Source of the DNA: Lacustribacter sp964460315
GTDB taxonomy: Bacteria; Pseudomonadota; Gammaproteobacteria; Burkholderiales; Burkholderiaceae_A
Length of the DNA: 64,000 nt
Direction: 5' to 3'
NCBI GenBank assembly: GCA_964460315.1
Contig: CAYWPQ010000001.1
Coordinates: 1 to 64,000 of the forward strand
Shown: positions 7,926 through 17,961 of the stretch, piece by piece
Numbering within the stretch: position 1 is the first letter of the stretch
How the letters are laid out: each line of letters opens with the position of its first letter
The notes under the pieces: generated by a model
The model's database searches: none
What the model saw: the letters and a program-made list of their open reading frames with translations, nothing else
Told to the model about the DNA's origin: nothing
Program-made: the position numbers and the translations under genes

Positions 7926-9352
7926 CACATATTCAGGGCGCGCTTGTAGATGGCTAGCGATGCTTCACGCACCGCTTCGGATAAGGATGGATGTGGGTGG
8001 CAGATGCGGCCAATATCTTCTGCTGAGGCCTTGAATTCCATGGCAACCGCCGCCTCGGCAATGAGGTCAGACGCTCCCATCGCAATGATGTGAACACCAA
8101 GAATCTGCTCCGTTTCGGCGTCCGCCAAAACCTTCACAAAACCATCGGTGGCGTCCATGCCAAGCGCACGGCCATTGGCCGCAAACGGGAACTGACCGCT
8201 CTTGTAGGCACGGCCTTCGGCCACCAGCTGCTGTTCGGTGCGGCCAACCCAGGCGATCTCCGGGTGGGTATAGATCACCCAGGGAATGCAGTCGTAATCG
8301 ATGTGGGGCTTTTGACCGGCGATGAGTTCCGCCACCATCACGCCTTCGTCCTCACCCTTGTGGGCAAGCATGGGGCCTCGGACCACATCACCCACCGCAT
8401 AGATTCCGGGAACGCTGGTGCGGCAGTGGTCATCCACAGGAATGAAGCCCCGCTCGTCAACCCCAAGACCCACCTGAGCAAGGTCGAGGTTTTCCGTGTT
8501 GGGTACACGGCCCACGGAGACAATCAGACGGTCGCACTCGAGTGTCTGTGCCTTGCCGTCTGAATCCTGATAGGCAATCTTCACGCCCTTGGCGGATTTT
8601 TTAACCTCGCCAATCTTGACACCGAGATTGATCTTCAAGCCCTGCTGAGTAAAGAGCTTGAACGCTTCTTTAGAGACGGCATCATCACAGGCGCCAAGAA
8701 ACGTTGGCAGAGCCTCAAGCACCGTCACCTCAGAACCAAGTCGTCTCCAGACCGAGCCAAGCTCCAGTCCGATCACACCGGCGCCAATCACGCCGAGCTT
8801 TCCAGGGACGGTATCGAACGCCAAGGCGCCCTCGTTGTCATTGATGATGACGTTGTCCACGGGAATGCCAGGCAGATGGCGAGCCTTCGAGCCCGTGGCG
8901 ATCACCACGTTCTTGGCGACGACCGTTTCCGATTCGTCACCCTGGACATCAATCAGAAACCCGGTGTCATTTCGTCCGCTGAACTTTCCGTGGCCTTTGA
9001 GCCAGGTGATTTTATTTTTACGGAAAAGAAATTCGATGCCCTTGCTCATCTTCGAGACGATCACCTCTTTGCGCTTGAGCATCTTGGCGATGTCGATCGA
9101 AGCACCCTTGACCGAAATGCCATGGGTGGCAAGGTGATGGTTCACCTTGTCGTATTCCTCGCTGGACGCGAGCAAGGCCTTGGAAGGAATGCAGCCGACA
9201 TTCAGGCAGGTTCCGCCCAGCGCCAGTTCACCATTGGGGTTACGCCACTTTTCAACGCAGGCGGTCTTTAATCCAAGCTGGGCCGCACGAACCGCAGCAA
9301 TGTACCCCGCTGGGCCTGAACCAATAACAACGACATCATAAAGCTGTGCCAT
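7925..9352 (-). CDS. lpdA: Dihydrolipoyl dehydrogenase (E3)
   Basis: FAD flavoenzyme that reoxidises the dihydrolipoyl groups of 2-oxo acid dehydrogenases with NAD+. FAD site GSGPAGYIAA near the N-terminus, redox disulfide in GGTCLNVGCIPSKALL (Cys49/Cys54), a second Rossmann motif (GAGVIGLELGSVW) and the C-terminal HPHPSLSEAV catalytic His/Glu. 475 residues. The ATG is preceded by an AAGGA-like site. It lies 15 nt downstream of sucB, so this copy is the E3 dedicated to oxoglutarate dehydrogenase. Confidence 0.98.
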   Translation of the reverse strand: MAQLYDVVVIGSGPAGYIAAVRAAQLGLKTACVEKWRNPNGELALGGTCLNVGCIPSKALLASSEEYDKVNHHLATHGISVKGASIDIAKMLKRKEVIVSKMSKGIEFLFRKNKITWLKGHGKFSGRNDTGFLIDVQGDESETVVAKNVVIATGSKARHLPGIPVDNVIINDNEGALAFDTVPGKLGVIGAGVIGLELGSVWRRLGSEVTVLEALPTFLGACDDAVSKEAFKLFTQQGLKINLGVKIGEVKKSAKGVKIAYQDSDGKAQTLECDRLIVSVGRVPNTENLDLAQVGLGVDERGFIPVDDHCRTSVPGIYAVGDVVRGPMLAHKGEDEGVMVAELIAGQKPHIDYDCIPWVIYTHPEIAWVGRTEQQLVAEGRAYKSGQFPFAANGRALGMDATDGFVKVLADAETEQILGVHIIAMGASDLIAEAAVAMEFKASAEDIGRICHPHPSLSEAVREASLAIYKRALNM

Positions 9353-9367
9353 GGTGACTATCCTTAT

Positions 9368-10648
9368 TTAGACTTCAAGCAAGAGACGGGCGGGGTCTTC
9401 GAGCGCCTCTTTCATCGTGACCAATCCCAAAACGGCCTCGCGGCCATCGATGATTCGGTGGTCATACGACATCGCAAGATAGTTGATGGGTCGAATCACG
9501 ACCTGTCCGTTTTCGGCCACAGGACGATCTTTGGTGGCATGAATTCCAAGAATGGCCGACTGAGGCGGGTTAATGATTGGCGTCGAGAGCATGGAGCCAA
9601 AGACGCCACCATTGGAAATCGAGAAGGTACCCCCCGTGAGTTCCTCGATGGAAATCTTTCCATCACGAGCCTTCACGCCATATTCAGCAATCTTTTTCTC
9701 GATGTCGGCAAAGGTCATCTGATCGGCATTACGCAGGATGGGAACAACCAGACCACGGGGTGAACCCACCGCAATGCCAATATCAAAGTAGCCGTGATAG
9801 ACGATGTCATTGCCATCCACCGAGGCATTGAGCACCGGATACTTCTTGAGTGCGGCCACCGCAGCTTTCACAAAAAACGACATGAAGCCAAGTTTCACGC
9901 CGTGTTCCTTTTCGAAGCGCTCACCGTACTGCTTGCGCAGGCTCATGAGCGGCGCCATGTTGACCTCGTTAAAGGTGGTGAGGATGGCGTTGGTTGACTG
10001 CGATTGAAGCAAGCGTTCGGCCACACGGGCGCGGAGACGGCTCATGGGTACGCGCTGTTCGGGGCGGCCTTCGAGCTGAGCCTCCGGCCCAAACTGAACA
10101 GCCGGCTGAGGCAGTCCAGCGCTGACCGCCACCGAAGGAAGCGCGGTGCCCGCAGCAGGCGCAGCCGTCGGGCCCGCCTTTTGGGCGGCGATCACATCCC
10201 CTTTGGTGATTCGGCCGTCTTTGCCCGTGCCCTGGGCAGGAACCACACCCGTTTCGGCCATCATCTTGGCGGCGGAAGGCATGGCCATGGCGGCGCCGGG
10301 CCGGCTCACCTGAACCGGAGCGGCAGGCGTTGCAGCTGCGGCCGCGGGAACCACGGGGGCTGCCTCGGGTTTGGCCGCTGCAGGTGCAGCACCGGCGCCG
10401 GCCTTGGCGTCGGAATCAATTTTGGCGATGACCTCGCCAGAAACCACCATCCCGCCATCGGGCTTGATGATCTCGGTGATCACACCGGCCGAAGGTGCTG
10501 GAACTTCAAGCACCACTTTGTCAGTTTCAATCTCAATCAGAATTTCATCGGCAGCAACAGCATCGCCGGGTTTTTTCTTCCATTGCAGCAGGGTTGCTTC
10601 CGCAACGGACTCAGACAGCTGGGGAACTTTAACGTCATGAATGGCCAT
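9368..10648 (-). CDS. sucB: Dihydrolipoyllysine succinyltransferase (E2 of 2-oxoglutarate dehydrogenase)
   Basis: Core E2 subunit that transfers succinyl groups to CoA. Residues 1-75 are the lipoyl domain, with Lys44 in IETDKVVLE as the lipoylation site. An Ala/Pro linker and a peripheral subunit-binding domain (MPSAAKMMAETGV...GRITKGDV) follow, then the catalytic domain with the active site SYDHRIIDGREAV. 426 residues, standard length. Cotranscribed between sucA (41 nt upstream) and lpdA (15 nt downstream). Confidence 0.98.
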   Translation of the reverse strand: MAIHDVKVPQLSESVAEATLLQWKKKPGDAVAADEILIEIETDKVVLEVPAPSAGVITEIIKPDGGMVVSGEVIAKIDSDAKAGAGAAPAAAKPEAAPVVPAAAAATPAAPVQVSRPGAAMAMPSAAKMMAETGVVPAQGTGKDGRITKGDVIAAQKAGPTAAPAAGTALPSVAVSAGLPQPAVQFGPEAQLEGRPEQRVPMSRLRARVAERLLQSQSTNAILTTFNEVNMAPLMSLRKQYGERFEKEHGVKLGFMSFFVKAAVAALKKYPVLNASVDGNDIVYHGYFDIGIAVGSPRGLVVPILRNADQMTFADIEKKIAEYGVKARDGKISIEELTGGTFSISNGGVFGSMLSTPIINPPQSAILGIHATKDRPVAENGQVVIRPINYLAMSYDHRIIDGREAVLGLVTMKEALEDPARLLLEV

Positions 10649-10689
10649 GTTGGTCTCTTAAATTAAATGTCGTTGCAAAGATTCATGCA

Positions 10690-13548
10690 TCACTTGGTGT
10701 GCACAAAGCCCTTGATCTTTCCGAAAGCCACATCCAGGAAATCCTTGAGCTGCGCCACATGCTTTTCAAGGTAGCCCACCGCGGGTGACGCCGACGCGGG
10801 ACGCCCAGCGTAGGCAAGCTTCTGGCCAGGCAGCATGTTTTCAAGGATGTTGTGCTGAATCTGGAACCAGTAACCCTGGTTCTGCGGCTCATCCTGAACC
10901 CAGATGACCTCCGTGGCCGATGCGTATTTCTTGATCTCGGCTGCGAACGCTTTGTGGGGGAATGGATAGAGCTGCTCGACCCGAATGATCGCCACGTGAT
11001 CGATCTTGCGATCACGACGGGCATTGACCAGTTCGTAATAGACCTTGCCCGAGCAGGCCAGCACACGGGTGACCTTCTTCGCATCGATGGTCTTATCGGT
11101 TTCGCCAATCACGGTCTGGAACCCGCCTTTGGCGAGGCTTTCGATCGGAGAGCCCGCGTCCTTGTTGCGCAGCAGTGACTTGGGGGAGAGGACGACCAGT
11201 GGCTTGCGGAACGACCGAACCATCTGTCGGCGAAGCACATGAAAAATCTGCGCAGCCGTGGTGGGCTGCACCACCTGCATGTTGAGATCGGCGCAGAGCT
11301 GCAGGAATCGCTCGGGGCGTGCTGACGAATGTTCGGGCCCCTGGCCTTCATAGCCATGGGGCAGCAACATCACGAGGCCAGACTGACGACCCCACTTCAC
11401 CTCGCCGGATGAAATGAACTGATCAATCACCACCTGAGCCCCGTTGACGAAGTCTCCGAACTGAGCTTCCCAGATCACCAAGGAATTCGGCTCAGCCGTG
11501 GAGTAGCCGTATTCGAAGCCAAGCACAGCCTCTTCGGACAGCACCGAGTCAATCACCACAAATGGCGCCTGGCCGGGGGTGACATTCTGCAGCGGAACGT
11601 AGCTTCCCGAATCCCACTTCTCGCGGTTTTGATCATGCAAGACGGCATGACGATGGGTGAAGGTGCCACGGCCTGCATCCTGACCAGTGATACGAACGGC
11701 ATAGCCGCTGGCTACCAAAGAAGCGAAGGCAAGGTGCTCACCCATGCCCCAGTCGAGGTTCATTTTGCCCTCGCCCATGGCGCGTCGGTCACCAATCACC
11801 TTGTCAACGAGCGGATGCACCTTGAAGTCAGCAGGGATAGTGGTGATGCGTTCGGCGAGTCGTTTTAATTCGCTGATGGGTACCGAGGTGTCGGCATCGT
11901 CGGTCCATTTCTTGCCAAGGTAAGGAGACCAGTCCACCGCAAACTTGCTCTTATAGTTCGCCAAGACCTGAGACGCCTGGTTCGTACCCTGCTCCATCTC
12001 AGCGCGGAACTTCGCAACATATTCGTCACCCTCGCCAATGCGAATCACACCGATGGTCTCGAGACGGTCGGCGTAAAGCTTACGTGTGCCGGGATGTTGG
12101 GCGATCACCTTGTACATCAAAGGCTGGGTCATCGACGGCGTGTCTTGTTCGTTATGGCCCAGCTTACGGAAGCAGACGATATCGACCACCACATCCTTGC
12201 CGAATTCCATGCGGTAATCCACAGCGATCTGAGTGGCGAGCACCACCGCTTCGGGGTCATCGCCATTGACGTGCAACACGGGTGCCTCAATCATCTTCAC
12301 CACATCCGAGCAGTAGCTGGTCGAGCGTGTGTCGCGTGGGTCTGAGGTGGTAAAGCCAATCTGGTTGTTGATGACAATGTGGACCGTGCCGCCCGTGCCG
12401 TAGCCTCGGGTCATGGCCAGGTTCAAGGTTTCCATCACCACGCCCTGGCCAGCAAAGGCGGCATCACCGTGAACCAGAATAGGAAGAACCTGCTCGCCTT
12501 TGGCATCCGCCCGGCGATCCTGCCTTGCACGCACCGATCCCTCCACCACGGGATTCACAATCTCAAGGTGGGAAGGATTAAATGCCAGCGACAGGTGAAC
12601 GGGGCCGCCCGGAGTGGAAATGTCGCTTGAAAAGCCCTGGTGGTATTTCACGTCGCCAGCAGGAAGATCGTCGGCATGGTGGCCTTCGAATTCCGAAAAG
12701 AGTTCTTTGGGGACCTTACCCAGGGTGTTCACCAGCACATTGAGTCGGCCACGGTGGGCCATGCCGATCACAATTTCTTGAACGCCTCGCTCTCCGGCGC
12801 GCTGGATGATTTCATCCATGGAGGCGATAAATGACTCGCCCCCCTCAAGCGAGAAGCGCTTTTGACCGACGTACTTCGTGTGCAGAAAACGCTCAAGGCC
12901 CTCGGCCGCGGTGAGCTTGGAGAGGATGCGTTTCTTCTTGTCAGCATTGAACTGGGGCGTGGAACGAATGGATTCAAGCCTTTGCTGAAACCAGCGCTTT
13001 TCGGCGGGATCCGAGATGTACATGTACTCGGCGCCGAGCGTTCCGCAATAGGTGTCACGAAGGCCTTTGATGATCTCGCGAAGCGTCATCTGCTCCTGAC
13101 CAAAGTACAGGTTGTCGGCACGGAAGGTGGTGTCGAGATCGGCCTCGGTCAGGTCATAGAACGTCGGCTCAAGTTCGGGAATGGCGGGGCGCTCTTGCCG
13201 CTTGAGGGGGTCGATGTCGGCCCAGCGTGCACCAAGAAACCGATAAGCCGCGATGATTGATTGAACATGGACTTGTTTGCGCGCAATCGAGAGGTCTCGC
13301 TCCGCGACCCGAGGCAGGAAGGCATTGGCCTTGGCCCTCTGGGCGAACGATTCGACAATCGGTGCGTGGGCGACATCTCGACTCGCTTCCGAGCCGTCTG
13401 TTGCAGGGAGAATTTGGAGCTGGTCGAAGTAGCTTCGCCATTTGTCCGGCACGGAGCCGGGGTTGTCGAGATACGACTCGTAGAGTTCTTCAACGTAAGG
13501 CGCATTGGCGCCAAATAGATACGAATTGAGCTGATAGCTCTTCATCAT
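10690..13548 (-). CDS. sucA: 2-oxoglutarate dehydrogenase E1 component
   Basis: Thiamine-diphosphate enzyme that decarboxylates 2-oxoglutarate and succinylates the E2 lipoyl arm. 952 residues. Recognised by the N-terminal YVEELYESYLDNPGSVP segment, GMAHRGRLNVLVN, the TPP motif GDAAFAGQGVV...INNQIGFTT and the C-terminal EEAVLGFEYGYS and LLPHGYEGQGPEHSSARPERF segments. Start ATGATG at 13548 with GAAGGG upstream. The 232-bp region before it holds the gltA terminator, so sucA needs its own promoter there; I see no strong sigma70 match. Confidence 0.98.
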   Translation of the reverse strand: MMKSYQLNSYLFGANAPYVEELYESYLDNPGSVPDKWRSYFDQLQILPATDGSEASRDVAHAPIVESFAQRAKANAFLPRVAERDLSIARKQVHVQSIIAAYRFLGARWADIDPLKRQERPAIPELEPTFYDLTEADLDTTFRADNLYFGQEQMTLREIIKGLRDTYCGTLGAEYMYISDPAEKRWFQQRLESIRSTPQFNADKKKRILSKLTAAEGLERFLHTKYVGQKRFSLEGGESFIASMDEIIQRAGERGVQEIVIGMAHRGRLNVLVNTLGKVPKELFSEFEGHHADDLPAGDVKYHQGFSSDISTPGGPVHLSLAFNPSHLEIVNPVVEGSVRARQDRRADAKGEQVLPILVHGDAAFAGQGVVMETLNLAMTRGYGTGGTVHIVINNQIGFTTSDPRDTRSTSYCSDVVKMIEAPVLHVNGDDPEAVVLATQIAVDYRMEFGKDVVVDIVCFRKLGHNEQDTPSMTQPLMYKVIAQHPGTRKLYADRLETIGVIRIGEGDEYVAKFRAEMEQGTNQASQVLANYKSKFAVDWSPYLGKKWTDDADTSVPISELKRLAERITTIPADFKVHPLVDKVIGDRRAMGEGKMNLDWGMGEHLAFASLVASGYAVRITGQDAGRGTFTHRHAVLHDQNREKWDSGSYVPLQNVTPGQAPFVVIDSVLSEEAVLGFEYGYSTAEPNSLVIWEAQFGDFVNGAQVVIDQFISSGEVKWGRQSGLVMLLPHGYEGQGPEHSSARPERFLQLCADLNMQVVQPTTAAQIFHVLRRQMVRSFRKPLVVLSPKSLLRNKDAGSPIESLAKGGFQTVIGETDKTIDAKKVTRVLACSGKVYYELVNARRDRKIDHVAIIRVEQLYPFPHKAFAAEIKKYASATEVIWVQDEPQNQGYWFQIQHNILENMLPGQKLAYAGRPASASPAVGYLEKHVAQLKDFLDVAFGKIKGFVHTK

Positions 13549-13741
13549 GATGCGTCACCCTTCTCGGCCCATGGCCTTAACGATGCAGGTTTAACCTTCC
13601 GCGACACGGCCTCACCGGTTAGCGGATTGCTGGGTTGATCAGCGTCTAGACGCCAACCAACATGCTTTGCAGGTTACCACTGCCCCTCCAATTGGCGCAA
13701 ATAGTTTTTAAATATTCGGTCTGCGCCACCCCGTTTGCTAC

Positions 13742-13767
13742 AAAAAAGGGCTTGTTTCCAAGCCCTT
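13742..13767 (-). terminator. Rho-independent terminator of gltA
   Basis: On the minus strand a perfect 9-bp stem (AAGGGCTTG / CAAGCCCTT, GAAA loop) is followed by a run of T residues, 14 bp beyond the gltA stop codon. It separates the sdh-gltA transcript from sucAB-lpdA. Confidence 0.9.
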
Positions 13768-13780
13768 CTGCGACAACCCA

Positions 13781-15088
13781 TCAACGCTGAGCAAGTGGCT
13801 TCACCTGCCGTGCCTGACTTCCCACAAAAAGCTGACGTGGGCGGCCAATCTTGTATTCCGGATCAGTGATCATCTCTTTCCACTGGCTGATCCAGCCAAT
13901 GGTTCTGGCGAGAGCAAAGATACAGGTGAAGGCGTCCGTAGGGATACCCAGCGCCCGCTGAACGATGCCCGAATAGAAATCGACATTGGGGTAAAGCTTG
14001 CGTGACACAAAGTAGTCGTCTTCCAGAGCAATCTTTTCAAGGGCCATCGCAAGCTTGAAGATGGGGTCATTCTGAAGACCAAGCTCGTCAAGAACTTCCT
14101 TGCAGGTCTCTTGCATGAGTTTGGCTCGGGGGTCGAAATTCTTGTAGACGCGATGGCCAAAGCCCATCAGGCGTGCGCCCGAGTTTTTGTCTTTGACCTG
14201 CTCCATGAACTCGCCCACCTTGGCGACACCGCCGTTGGCGTTCAGATCTTCGAGCATGTTCAGGCAGGCTTCGTTCGCGCCGCCGTGGGCCGGACCCCAG
14301 AGGCAGGCAATTCCTGCAGCAATCGCCGCAAAGGGACTTGTTCCCGAAGAGCCGCAAAGCCGAACGGTCGATGTGGAGGCGTTCTGCTCATGATCAGCAT
14401 GCAGGGTAAAGATTCGGTCCATCGCCCGCACCAAGACATCATTCTGCTTGTACTGCTCACAGGGCGTCGCAAACATCATGCGCATGAAGTTGCCCGTGTA
14501 GGAGAGATCATTCTGGGGATAAATAATCGGCTGGCCAATGCTGTACTTGTAAGACAGCGCCACCAGGGTGGGCATTTTGGCGATCAGGCGAATGGCTGAA
14601 ATGTCTTGCTGTTCCGCCGAATTGATGTCCATGCTGTCGGGGTAAAACGCGGACATCGCGCCGATCATGCCGGTCAGGATGGACATGGGGTGGGCATCGC
14701 GGCGAAAGCCACGCAAAAAGAACTGCATCTGCTCGTGCACCATGGTGTGGTGCATGACAAGGTCTTCAAACTCAGCCTTTTGCGACGCATTGGGCAGCTC
14801 GCCGTAATAGAGCAGATAGCAGACTTCCAAGAAATCACAGTTCACGGCCAGATCTTGGATGGGGTAGCCGCGATAGAGCAGTTCGCCCTTGTCGCCGTCG
14901 ATGTAGGTGATGGTCGACTGGCATGAGGCCGTCGACAAAAAGCCCGGGTCATAGGTGAACTTGCCCGTGGTGCCGTAGAGCTTGCGAATATCAATGACGT
15001 CTGGGCCCACGCTTCCTTTAAGAATCGGAAGGTCGATGGCGGGCGTGCCATCGGTGAAAGAGATCGTGGCTTTGTTTTCTGTAGACAT
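13781..15088 (-). CDS. gltA: Citrate synthase
   Basis: Condenses oxaloacetate and acetyl-CoA. 435 residues, the large hexameric (type II) proteobacterial form, with the N-terminal extension GDKGELLYRGYPIQDLA. Active-site histidines lie in LHADHEQNASTSTVR and MGFGHRVYKNFDPRA, and the catalytic Asp near ...VDFYSGIV. It follows sdhE by 24 nt and is probably the last gene of the sdhCDAB-sdhE-gltA transcript, which is closed by the hairpin downstream. Confidence 0.98.
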   Translation of the reverse strand: MSTENKATISFTDGTPAIDLPILKGSVGPDVIDIRKLYGTTGKFTYDPGFLSTASCQSTITYIDGDKGELLYRGYPIQDLAVNCDFLEVCYLLYYGELPNASQKAEFEDLVMHHTMVHEQMQFFLRGFRRDAHPMSILTGMIGAMSAFYPDSMDINSAEQQDISAIRLIAKMPTLVALSYKYSIGQPIIYPQNDLSYTGNFMRMMFATPCEQYKQNDVLVRAMDRIFTLHADHEQNASTSTVRLCGSSGTSPFAAIAAGIACLWGPAHGGANEACLNMLEDLNANGGVAKVGEFMEQVKDKNSGARLMGFGHRVYKNFDPRAKLMQETCKEVLDELGLQNDPIFKLAMALEKIALEDDYFVSRKLYPNVDFYSGIVQRALGIPTDAFTCIFALARTIGWISQWKEMITDPEYKIGRPRQLFVGSQARQVKPLAQR

Positions 15089-15112
15089 AGGGGATCCTTT
15101 GGAGCGTGAGGG

Positions 15113-15436
15113 TTAGGGTTGATCGCTGCGTAGTTTGGCTAGCACCGACCGCACTTCAGGTAGGTCGAGATCGCCTTCGGGATCTCGCACACCCACCAGC
15201 AAATCAAGAAGGTCGTTGTCTGTCAGATCAAGAAGCCTCCCCAGCCCATGATGATCTTCAAGAGTCAGGCGACCCTCCCACTGTCGAAAAAAACGATCCA
15301 GGAAAAGATCGTTTTCCAAGAGGCCACGTCGCGCGCGCCAGCGCAGGCGACGCACAACATCGTCAGGGGCCAGTGCCACAGCGCCCCCCACCGAGGGGTT
15401 GTCTCGGGCGAAGGGGTCGGGCTGCATGGACACCAT
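15113..15436 (-). CDS. sdhE: Succinate dehydrogenase flavinylation factor SdhE (DUF339)
   Basis: Small chaperone that promotes covalent FAD attachment to SdhA. 107 residues. The family core is visible: LRWRARRGLLENDLFLDRFF (the RRGxxE FAD-assembly motif), then ...LTLEDHHGLGRLLDLTDNDLLDLLVG. The N-terminal ~25 residues extend beyond the usual ~85-residue protein; internal starts are possible but the ATG at 15436 has the best context. It sits 16 nt after sdhB and before gltA, the classical betaproteobacterial position. Confidence 0.93.
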   Translation of the reverse strand: MVSMQPDPFARDNPSVGGAVALAPDDVVRRLRWRARRGLLENDLFLDRFFRQWEGRLTLEDHHGLGRLLDLTDNDLLDLLVGVRDPEGDLDLPEVRSVLAKLRSDQP

Positions 15437-15452
15437 GATGACTGGATTCGGT

Positions 15453-16166
15453 TTAGACCGTACGCCGAACCATCAGCTCTTTAATCTTGCCGATGGCCTT
15501 GGTGGGGTTAAGCCCCTTCGGACAGACATCGACGCAGTTCATGATGGTGTGGCAACGGAACAAACGATAGGGGTCTTCAAGGTTGTCCAAACGTTCGCTG
15601 GTGGCCTGATCACGGCTGTCGGCAATGAATCGATACGCCTGAAGAAGACCGGCCGGGCCCACAAACTTGTCGGGGTTCCACCAGAAGGACGGGCAGCTGG
15701 TGGAACAGCAGGCGCAGAGAATGCACTCATACAAACCATCGAGCTCCTCGCGCTCTTCGGGCGACTGAAGACGCTCTTTCTCGGGCGGCGGGTTGTCGTT
15801 AATCAGGAATGGCTTGATCGAATGGTATTGCGTAAAGAAATGCGTCATGTCGACAATCAGGTCTCGCACCACAGGCAGCCCAGGCAGCGGACGCAGAACG
15901 ATCGGCTCTTTAAGTTCGCGCAGGTTGGTGATGCAGGCCAGCCCATTCTTGCCGTTGATGTTCATGGCGTCGGAGCCACAGACACCCTCACGGCAGGATC
16001 GGCGAAAGGACAAGGAATCGTCCTTGTCACTTTTGATCCGCATCAGCGCGTCGAGCAGCATCTTGTCGGTCTCTTGGAGCTCGACCGTGATGTCTTGCAT
16101 GTAAGGCTTGGTGTCCTTGTCAGGGTTGTAACGATAGATTGAAAAACGAACGCTTCGCGAAGCCAT
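15453..16166 (-). CDS. sdhB: Succinate dehydrogenase iron-sulfur subunit
   Basis: Electron-transfer subunit of complex II. 237 residues. The N-terminal ferredoxin domain has the 2Fe-2S cysteines in SCREGVCGSDAMNINGKNGLAC. The C-terminal domain has CILCACCSTSCPSFWW (4Fe-4S) and RCHTIMNCVDVCPKGLNP (3Fe-4S). It directly follows sdhA with a 2-nt gap. Confidence 0.98.
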   Translation of the reverse strand: MASRSVRFSIYRYNPDKDTKPYMQDITVELQETDKMLLDALMRIKSDKDDSLSFRRSCREGVCGSDAMNINGKNGLACITNLRELKEPIVLRPLPGLPVVRDLIVDMTHFFTQYHSIKPFLINDNPPPEKERLQSPEEREELDGLYECILCACCSTSCPSFWWNPDKFVGPAGLLQAYRFIADSRDQATSERLDNLEDPYRLFRCHTIMNCVDVCPKGLNPTKAIGKIKELMVRRTV

Positions 16167-16168
16167 GA

Positions 16169-17959
16169 TCAGAATGTCCTTTTCTTGGGTGCAAACGATT
16201 CAACCGTGAGCGGCTTGAGGTTGACTGCTTTGTAATCAAGCCGATTGTTGTCGGAATACCAAAGGGTGTGCTTCATCCAGTTGGCATCGTCACGCTCTTC
16301 AAAATCCCGATGGGCATGCGCCCCCCGGCTTTCCTTACGAGCCTCGGCCGACACAATCGTGGCCTTGGCGGTCTCGATCAGGTTGTCAAGCTCAAGCGCT
16401 TCCACGCGTGCGGTGTTGAAGACCTTCGATTTGTCGGCCACATGAATGTCTGCAACCCGCTTGTCGAGCTGCATGATTTTCGAGACCCCTTCCTTCAAGA
16501 GCTCTGACGTGCGGAACACGCCGCAGTGCTGCTGCATCGTGTTGCGGATATCTTGAGCGACATCTTGAACGCGCTCACCAGAGCGCGAGGCCTCGAGTTT
16601 GGCGAGCCGCTCCAGCGATGGGTCGGCACCGTTGACCGGCAGCGACTTGTGCGACTGGGCCTTGAAGTTCTGCGCGACAATGTGGTTGCCTGCCGCGCGG
16701 CCAAAGACCACCAGGTCCAGCAAGGAGTTGGTTCCAAGGCGGTTGGCGCCGTGCACCGACACGCAGGCACACTCGCCAATCGCGTAGAGGCCACGAATAA
16801 TTTCGTTGGGGTTGCCATTTTTGGGGGCGACCACCTGGCCATAGATATTCGTTGGAATGCCTCCCATCTGATAGTGGATGGTCGGCACGACCGGGATCGG
16901 CTCTTTGATGGGATCCACGTTGGCAAACTTCAGAGCGATTTCACGAATCGACGGAAGTTTCTTCAGAATCTTGTCGGCACCGAGGTGATCGAGCTTCAAA
17001 AGCACATGGTCTTTGTTGGGGCCACATCCCCGCCCTTCTTTGATCTCCTGGTCCATGGAACGAGAGATGAAATCACGCGGGGCCAGGTCTTTCAGCGTGG
17101 GCGCATAACGCTCCATGAACCGCTCGCCGTTGCTGTTGAGCAAAATACCGCCCTCGCCTCGAACACCTTCCGTGATCAACACCCCAGCGCCTGCAACGCC
17201 GGTTGGGTGGAACTGCCAGAACTCCATGTCTTCCAAGGGAATGCCTGCACGGGCGGCCATGCCCATACCGTCTCCGGTGTTGATGAAGGCATTGGTCGAG
17301 GCGGCCCAGATGCGCCCTGCGCCACCGGTCGCGAAAATGGTGACCTTGGCCTCGAGCACCATGACCTCGCCCGTTTCCATTTCAAGCGCCACCACACCGA
17401 CCACATCGCCTTCCGCGTCGCGAATGATGTCAAGCGCCATCCACTCGACGAAAAACTGTGTCCGAGCACGAACGTTGCGCTGATAAAGGGTGTGCAGCAG
17501 CGCGTGGCCGGTACGGTCGGCCGCAGCACAGGCACGCTGAACGGGCTTTTCGCCCAGATTCGCGGTGTGGCCGCCGAACGGCCGCTGATAGATGGTGCCG
17601 TCAGGATTGCGGTCAAACGGCATGCCGAAATGTTCAAGTTCGTAGACGACCTTGGGGGCTTCCCGGCACATGAATTCGATGGCATCTTGATCACCCAGGT
17701 AGTCGGACCCCTTCACGGTGTCAAACATATGCCAGTACCAGTTGTCGTCACTCATGTTGCCCAGAGACGCGCCAATGCCGCCCTGAGCCGCCACGGTGTG
17801 CGAGCGTGTTGGAAACACCTTCGAGAGCACGGCCACATTCATGCCGGCTTCAGCAAGCTGCAATGAGCAGCGCATGCCTGCGCCACCCGCACCAATGATC
17901 ACAGCATCAAACTTACGACGCGGAAGACTGCTGGTTTGATTCGACAGCGGTTGCGCCAC
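16169..17959 (-). CDS. sdhA: Succinate dehydrogenase flavoprotein subunit
   Basis: Catalytic FAD subunit, 596 residues. FAD-binding GAGGAGMRCSLQLAEAG, the covalent flavin His in TRSHTVAAQGGIGA (about His54), the active-site region HPTGVAGAGVLITEGVRGEGG and QMGGIPTNIYGQV. The start appears to be GTG at 17959, 2 nt after the sdhD stop; no other start is near. The non-AUG start in a tightly packed operon is noted but not exceptional. Confidence 0.98.
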   Translation of the reverse strand: MAQPLSNQTSSLPRRKFDAVIIGAGGAGMRCSLQLAEAGMNVAVLSKVFPTRSHTVAAQGGIGASLGNMSDDNWYWHMFDTVKGSDYLGDQDAIEFMCREAPKVVYELEHFGMPFDRNPDGTIYQRPFGGHTANLGEKPVQRACAAADRTGHALLHTLYQRNVRARTQFFVEWMALDIIRDAEGDVVGVVALEMETGEVMVLEAKVTIFATGGAGRIWAASTNAFINTGDGMGMAARAGIPLEDMEFWQFHPTGVAGAGVLITEGVRGEGGILLNSNGERFMERYAPTLKDLAPRDFISRSMDQEIKEGRGCGPNKDHVLLKLDHLGADKILKKLPSIREIALKFANVDPIKEPIPVVPTIHYQMGGIPTNIYGQVVAPKNGNPNEIIRGLYAIGECACVSVHGANRLGTNSLLDLVVFGRAAGNHIVAQNFKAQSHKSLPVNGADPSLERLAKLEASRSGERVQDVAQDIRNTMQQHCGVFRTSELLKEGVSKIMQLDKRVADIHVADKSKVFNTARVEALELDNLIETAKATIVSAEARKESRGAHAHRDFEERDDANWMKHTLWYSDNNRLDYKAVNLKPLTVESFAPKKRTF

Positions 17960-17961
17960 GG

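Noticed and set aside
10004..10666. 220-codon plus-strand ORF opposite sucB
   Set aside because: Mirror-frame shadow of the Ala/Pro-rich linker; low-complexity Gly/Arg/His product and no ribosome site.
16526..17866. 446-codon plus-strand ORF opposite sdhA
   Set aside because: Long antisense frame produced by codon bias of the highly conserved sdhA gene; no recognisable domain.
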